Assembly: GCF_026745355.1 (NCBI RefSeq)
Contig: NC_079206.1
Location: 24,896,937-24,960,936 of the forward strand
Reading direction: 5' to 3'
Origin: Beta vulgaris subsp. vulgaris
Lineage: Eukaryota > Streptophyta > Magnoliopsida > Caryophyllales > Amaranthaceae
DNA length: 64,000 nucleotides
The notes beneath the pieces were generated by a model. That model made no database searches. It was not told where the DNA came from and saw nothing but the letters and a program-made list of their open reading frames with translations. Within the stretch, counting starts at the first letter, position 1, and each line of letters starts with the position of its first letter. The translations under genes were made by a program, and so were the position numbers. Below are positions 59,274 to 64,000 of the stretch, one piece after another.

Positions 59274-62200
59274 ATGGCAAAAAAGGGAAAAATTGCGCTC
59301 TATCGAGAGAGATTGGATGAGACGCTAGCCTCTGATGATCTTACTGATGAGAATAACCTGAAGATTCTTGTCAAAGATCATATCTTACGGTCATCATTGG
59401 ACAATATGTCCACAGGTGGGTGTTCTTTAGCTTTTATGCTAAGCTGCTATCTAGTGGTTCATTTTGTGTTGTATTTAGCTATTTTCTATGACACTGTATC
59501 ATCTTGCAGATTATATTGATAATATTACAGAAAAAAGGGCCCCGGAAGTGTCGAATTTTCTTGAGATGCTGAGAAGTGCATCTGAAAATTACAATGCTTT
59601 ATCACAAGAGACTCATCATACAAGTTGGAAAGTAAGCAATTAATCTGCAGCTTAGCTATTAAGGGAAACATGTGAATGAATCTATACCAATAGTGTTAAA
59701 CAAAAAAAACCTAACATACTACCCTGCCTAACGCTAATGTTTAATCAACAAAACCTCATTTGGCCTCTACTGCTTCCTCTTTCAAAACAAGAAATTCCCA
59801 ATAAGGCGGGGTAGGTGAGGAGGGAGGGCTATATGTGCACAACCTTATCCTTGCAGAATATGTTACTGGAGTTCGGGTATTCATGTTGGACACCAGTACA
59901 TGTCCAACAGTCCAAGTGTGCAACTCTGTTCCTTCATTAGTCCATGATTTTGGCCCAATTTGAAGTGTCAAAGTGTCCGTACCCATGTCGAAGTGTCGAT
60001 GGTCCAATGCGGCCTGCGGGTACTTGGAGTAAAATGAGGAGTTTGAGTAACATAGCTTGCAAATAAATAAAGACTAATTTTTGCTAGATTCTTGATTCAT
60101 AATATGTTGACTGCGTACAGCATCGTTTGAACTAAGGGGGGCTGAAGTACCAGTTTGATTCAGTCTTTTGTAACTTAATGCACAGGCCATTTTGTTCTCT
60201 TTTCTTCTTTCTCCCAAATAAAAAAATACTTTATTTATCAAAGATATAGTGTATGTTGAACTGCTTGCATTGTTTAAGCAATTATTTTCATAGGAAGTTT
60301 CTTATGGGATGTCATTCTTGATCTAGAGTTAGAGGTGTGGTTAACACTTAACACTATTAGCTGATGTGGTAGAGTTTGGTGCCTTCATTGTGCCCTTTAA
60401 TTCAGAAAAGAGCTATGTAGCCGTGGCTGTGAGGAAAGGTTTGTCATGTCTATGTCTAACTACCCTTCGTTCCAATGTTCCAGAAGAAAATTCTAATTAA
60501 GAAAGTGTGAATGACATATCCTTACAGAATATACCACTCAAGAACTCTAGTTGGGCCCAATGGTGGGCTGGCTCTTCTATTTGTTCACAGATACTTTTTT
60601 GTTTTCTCAATCCTGTTTAGTCTTTCCTTTATGCTTTGGGATCTTAGCAACATTGCTTTTCATGTTTATGTGTCGAAGCTGTTTGATTTCATTTTATAGA
60701 TTCCATGAAACAAAGTAGCAGTCCCAGCTTGCTTAATTGCAATAAATAATGGGCTGACTTTCTGCTTGACGGTAATGCTTTACTCTAAGCTGTTCAAGGG
60801 AGTTTTTGTCCGAGTTCAATATCGTTTGATCTATAAGGGGCTCTCGTTCACTTAAGAGTTCCATTCAATGCAGCTGAAGTTAGTTGTATGTCTTTAACAG
60901 TTGAAACAGGATACTGAAGATTTCCGTGTCATGTATCGGGAAGGACCTGTAGGTTCTCCATTTCATTCACTACTTGTAGAAGGTTATATAGATGCTCCTC
61001 TAGATGTTTGTAAGTCAACCTAACATAGTTACTTTTAATTTATGTAGCTTCTTTCCTTTACGCCATGTGGTAATTGAAGAGACAAGTCTTTGAGATGATG
61101 AAGTTATGCTTTTTGTAGGTTTGTGTGTTTCATGGGAATCATCCCTCTATCCACGATGGTAACTGTTATTCTCTTCATCATCTTGTGAAATTAAAAAATT
61201 TCTGTTGTTTAATACTTTTACTGTTTCTCTCTGCTTATTCTACTAGGTTTCCTGAAACATTAATTCCAACTTTCAAAGTTGCAGAAGCCAAGTGTTTGCA
61301 GAAGGTCAGGATTGGTGAAGATATATCTTTAGTGAGGTTTGTGATAACGTTGCTTAACATAAGCTTTCCCAGTTTATTTCCAACAGAGTTTTGTTACTGG
61401 GTGCTGACTGCTGAGTGCTGACTGTTCTTTTACTCTTTGGAAGAAAGGGTGAAGCTTTCGTGGCCATTATCCAGTAGAGAGGCTCTTCTCCACTATTTTG
61501 AGTTTGAGTACCTTAAAGGTGATCTTGTCGTCGTGCTGCTGAACTCGGTAATTGTTTTCTGTACTCTAAACATTCGGATTTTCTCAATTATAACTTCTCT
61601 AACATTGTGTATGGTTCACTTTAGATTCCTAACGCGGATAACATTCAATTGGAAACTCATGGCTTCACCAATGAGGGAATACCGAATGCTGATAATACTG
61701 TAAGAATTGATTTAGTGGGAGGTTTTGCTTTGCAAAAGGTGACAGAAAACAGGAGTTATTTTAGGTACATTGTTGTTACTAGTTAATTTTACACTTGATC
61801 AGGCAACTGAGTTCTTAGTTGTTATGTCCTGAAAAGTTCGTACCAAGATCTAATAAAAAAAATTGATTCTTCTAGGTAATATTATTATGATAGTAGATCT
61901 GTTGCTGAGATTGGAGTTAGATGTCATTTTTTGTATTCCGAAGTCAAATTTATGCAAATTTTAATGTCCAATCAGCAAGTCTTTTATGTAAGGTGAATTG
62001 GCTGTTTAGACTCCTCTTTTGTCATTGCGCATATATCAGAATAGGAGCAGATACTCAGATTCAAGACTTCTTCCTCACCTACACTAAACACTGATCATCT
62101 GCCAAGCTTGTATCACTGAGACAGATTCCCTCCTCTGAATCTCAGGAGGAGCTATAGTTGTAATATATCAATCTGTCCTTGTCCTCGATATTTTATTTTA

Positions 62201-64000
62201 TTTTGAGAAACTTGTCCTCAATATTCTTGGTCAACATTATTACTGCCAATTAGCGCTTTATAGCCTGATATTGGTGGAAAATAGGTCCGTCTGAAGCTCG
62301 AGTCCTCATGGATTGGTCATTCTTCCCTCTTTCTGACTTGAGGATCCAGGTCAATTTTTGTAGCATAGAAATTTCAAATGTAGAGATGATCCCTTTGCTA
62401 GTCAACAAGTAGTACGGTAGAAAACTATAGTGTACAGTTTTAGGTTCGGATTTTTATTACTAGAAGAGAGATGGATAGAAAACAAAAGCGATTATGGCTA
62501 TCGAGAGGTTTTGGAGGAAGAGAAGGCAAAGGTTAGTTATCTGAAGAAGTATTTGCTTAATTTCCTTGGAAGATGTTCTGAAATTGGGAAATGTGAGCTC
62601 ATGAATTTCCATGTAATAGAGAGGTCAACAATTTCTCGGATGTTCACCACAACCAAAATTGACTGGATTGATGGCACATATGTCTTGACTGAAGTACTCT
62701 AACTGTAATTTTAACCTGATCACTTCATCTTCGACTCTAATTATTTTTCTTGCTATTTGCAGGACAATAGGCAACTTGGACATCAAACTTGACTTTGTTC
62801 CTCCATCACTTATTAATTTCATATCAAGACAATTGATAGGTAGCGGTTTCAGGTTCTATAAGAAGGTAACAATTTCTACTCAGTTTGCACTCTGATTTTT
62901 TGGGATGGTCAATCTAGCTTAGATGCAAACTAGTAGAGCTTGGGGGATAGCCTGAGATTCACCATCAGTCATTTAGTGTGTTTAATGGGTGCGGATGTTA
63001 TGCTGTGGTGGGGAACTTCACATAGATGCTAACAATAGTAGAACTGATGTCATGAATAATATACATATCTGATACTGAGAGAGTGACTTAACATTTCGAG
63101 ATATCTTATCGGCAGAGAAACTCTTACCTGAATTATCCTTACAGTTTGGTAGAAAGAATTTGGAAGGAAAGGAAAGGAAGTGGAAGGAAATTTGTTACTA
63201 TCCAATGTTTGGTTCGTTAAAAAAAATTAAGTGAAAGGAAATGGGAGGAATTTCACTTTCCTTTCCTCCCAAAAGTGAGGGAATTTGGGAGGAAAGATTT
63301 TTTTTTTTTTTCTTTCTCTTCCATTCTTTTCTTTTCTCTTCCTTTCCCTTCCTTTCTCTTCTTTTCCTTTCCTTTACTAAAAATGAACCAAACACACTGT
63401 TAGTTACTGTTTCTCCAAATGGCTATCATTAGTTGAACAGTTACAGAAATTACAAAAAGTACAAGGTAAATTGAACATTTAGGGCAAACCTCCAACACGA
63501 TTGACGAGCATTTACAAAAAAAACATGTGCCATAAATTTTACTATAAAAAAGGAACCTTGGACCACAGTTAACGTTTGAATCTGCCTTTTTGAGAGTTGC
63601 TTATGGATGCTATCTTACCTACAACATTGCTGACATCTGATGTTATGCAGACAGTTGCTTCTGTATCTAACGGAGACGAAGATTTTTCCAAGGCATTGAG
63701 TGACCCCCTTTACAGTCGATTACGCCAATCTGTATACTCACACAATGAATTGGAAAAGAACCTTAGAACACAAATCATACATGACCACATAGGTATGGAC
63801 GATAGGGAGCAGAAAACAGCTAAGCAAAGTACATCTAAAAAGGAAGATGTGAAGGTTCTTGGAAATGAAGATAACAGATCTTCAGAGGAGCGCAAACCAA
63901 CTAGTAACGAGATTGAGGAAGAAGAAATCAATGAACGCAATGGACTTGATAGCAGATGCAAACCAGCTAGTGAGATTGAGGAGGAAGAGATGAAAGGGAG
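59274..64000 (+). CDS. START-like lipid-binding protein, nine exons, continues past the window
   Basis: Exons: 59274-59415, 59510-59631, 60901-61009, 61119-61158, 61247-61336, 61448-61547, 61625-61764, 62763-62865, 63651 to beyond 64000. All junctions are GT-AG and phases agree, giving at least 398 codons. After a basic N-terminus (MAKKGKIALYRERLDETL), residues about 89-290 show the pattern of the plant START/SRPBCC family: FRVMYREGP, HSLLVEGYIDAPLDVCLCVS, KCLQKVRIGEDISLVRVKLS, WPLSSREALLHYFEFEYL, GFALQKVTENRSYFR and DIKLDFVPPSLINFISRQL. Such domains bind a lipid in a deep pocket; ligand and cell location are unknown. No transmembrane segment is visible so far. The tail after residue 290 is rich in Lys and Glu with a repeated KP(T/A)S..EIEEEE motif. 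The reading frame is intact. Confidence 0.85.
63130..63395. mobile_element. Purine/pyrimidine palindromic element in an intron of the START-like gene
   Basis: Purine-rich GGAAGGAAAGG repeats (63150-63250) face pyrimidine-rich CCTTTCC repeats (63255-63380). GTTTGGTTCGTTAAAAAAAA (63209) is inverted at the right as ACTAAAAATGAACCAAACAC (63375). It fits a small hAT- or MITE-type insertion. ORFs over it on both strands are low-complexity. Confidence 0.6.

Noticed and set aside
59756..60007. 83-codon minus ORF
   Set aside because: Lies in an intron of the START-like gene; no homology recognised.

Overview
The window looks like nuclear DNA of a flowering plant, most likely a eudicot. The genes are split by GT-AG introns, and the intergenic space is packed with plant-type Copia, Gypsy, LINE, hAT, CACTA, Mutator-like and Stowaway elements. 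Retroelement primer sites match the plant initiator Met-tRNA. The order Caryophyllales is a guess from the general look of the repeats; nothing here proves it. No prokaryotic, viral-genome, rRNA, tRNA or CRISPR feature was seen. Everything below was read by eye, without alignment tools. | Three host loci are recognisable. (1) 24000-25905 (+), six coding exons, a 160-residue thioredoxin-fold protein without the CxxC active site; possible untranslated first exons lie near 21.4 and 22.5 kb. (2) 27761-30369 (-), a broken copy of the mitochondrial F1-ATPase assembly chaperone ATP12. (3) 59274 to the right edge (+), nine exons so far, a plant START-like (SRPBCC-fold) lipid-binding protein with an acidic repetitive tail that runs off the window. 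| The rest is a TE mosaic, left to right. 1-4168: 3' end of a SIRE/Maximus-like Copia element with an env-position ORF split by a 1.3-kb hAT element. 4169-7640: probable Gypsy LTR material carrying a 1.55-kb CACTA element. 8010-8880: minus-strand Copia fragment. 10819-14200: LINE reverse transcriptase remnant cut by a Mutator-like foldback element. 14441-21213: Stowaway MITE split by a complete but dead Copia element (14669-21071). 30650-32494: two more long-TIR elements. 32756-36530: a foldback region holding a second CACTA element (33117-34341) and a family of inverted-repeat elements. 37339-46161: a nest of a Tat-lineage Gypsy element without integrase, inside a solo LTR, inside another probable solo LTR. 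46.2-49.1 kb: LTR-like fragments and a Stowaway MITE. 49079-54447: a second SIRE-like Copia element lacking its 3' LTR. 54449-56195: minus-strand chromovirus-type Gypsy leader and gag. 56196-57116: third foldback element. 57.1 kb onward: the START-like gene. | The host genes show no functional link to each other. The best material for a second look is structural: two CACTA elements with unrelated sequences but the same plan (arrays of short hairpins at both ends, a TATA-like box and a pyrimidine-rich leader inside); the hAT element with dense GATCG motifs at its ends; precise nested insertions with intact target-site duplications; and the decayed ATP12 copy.
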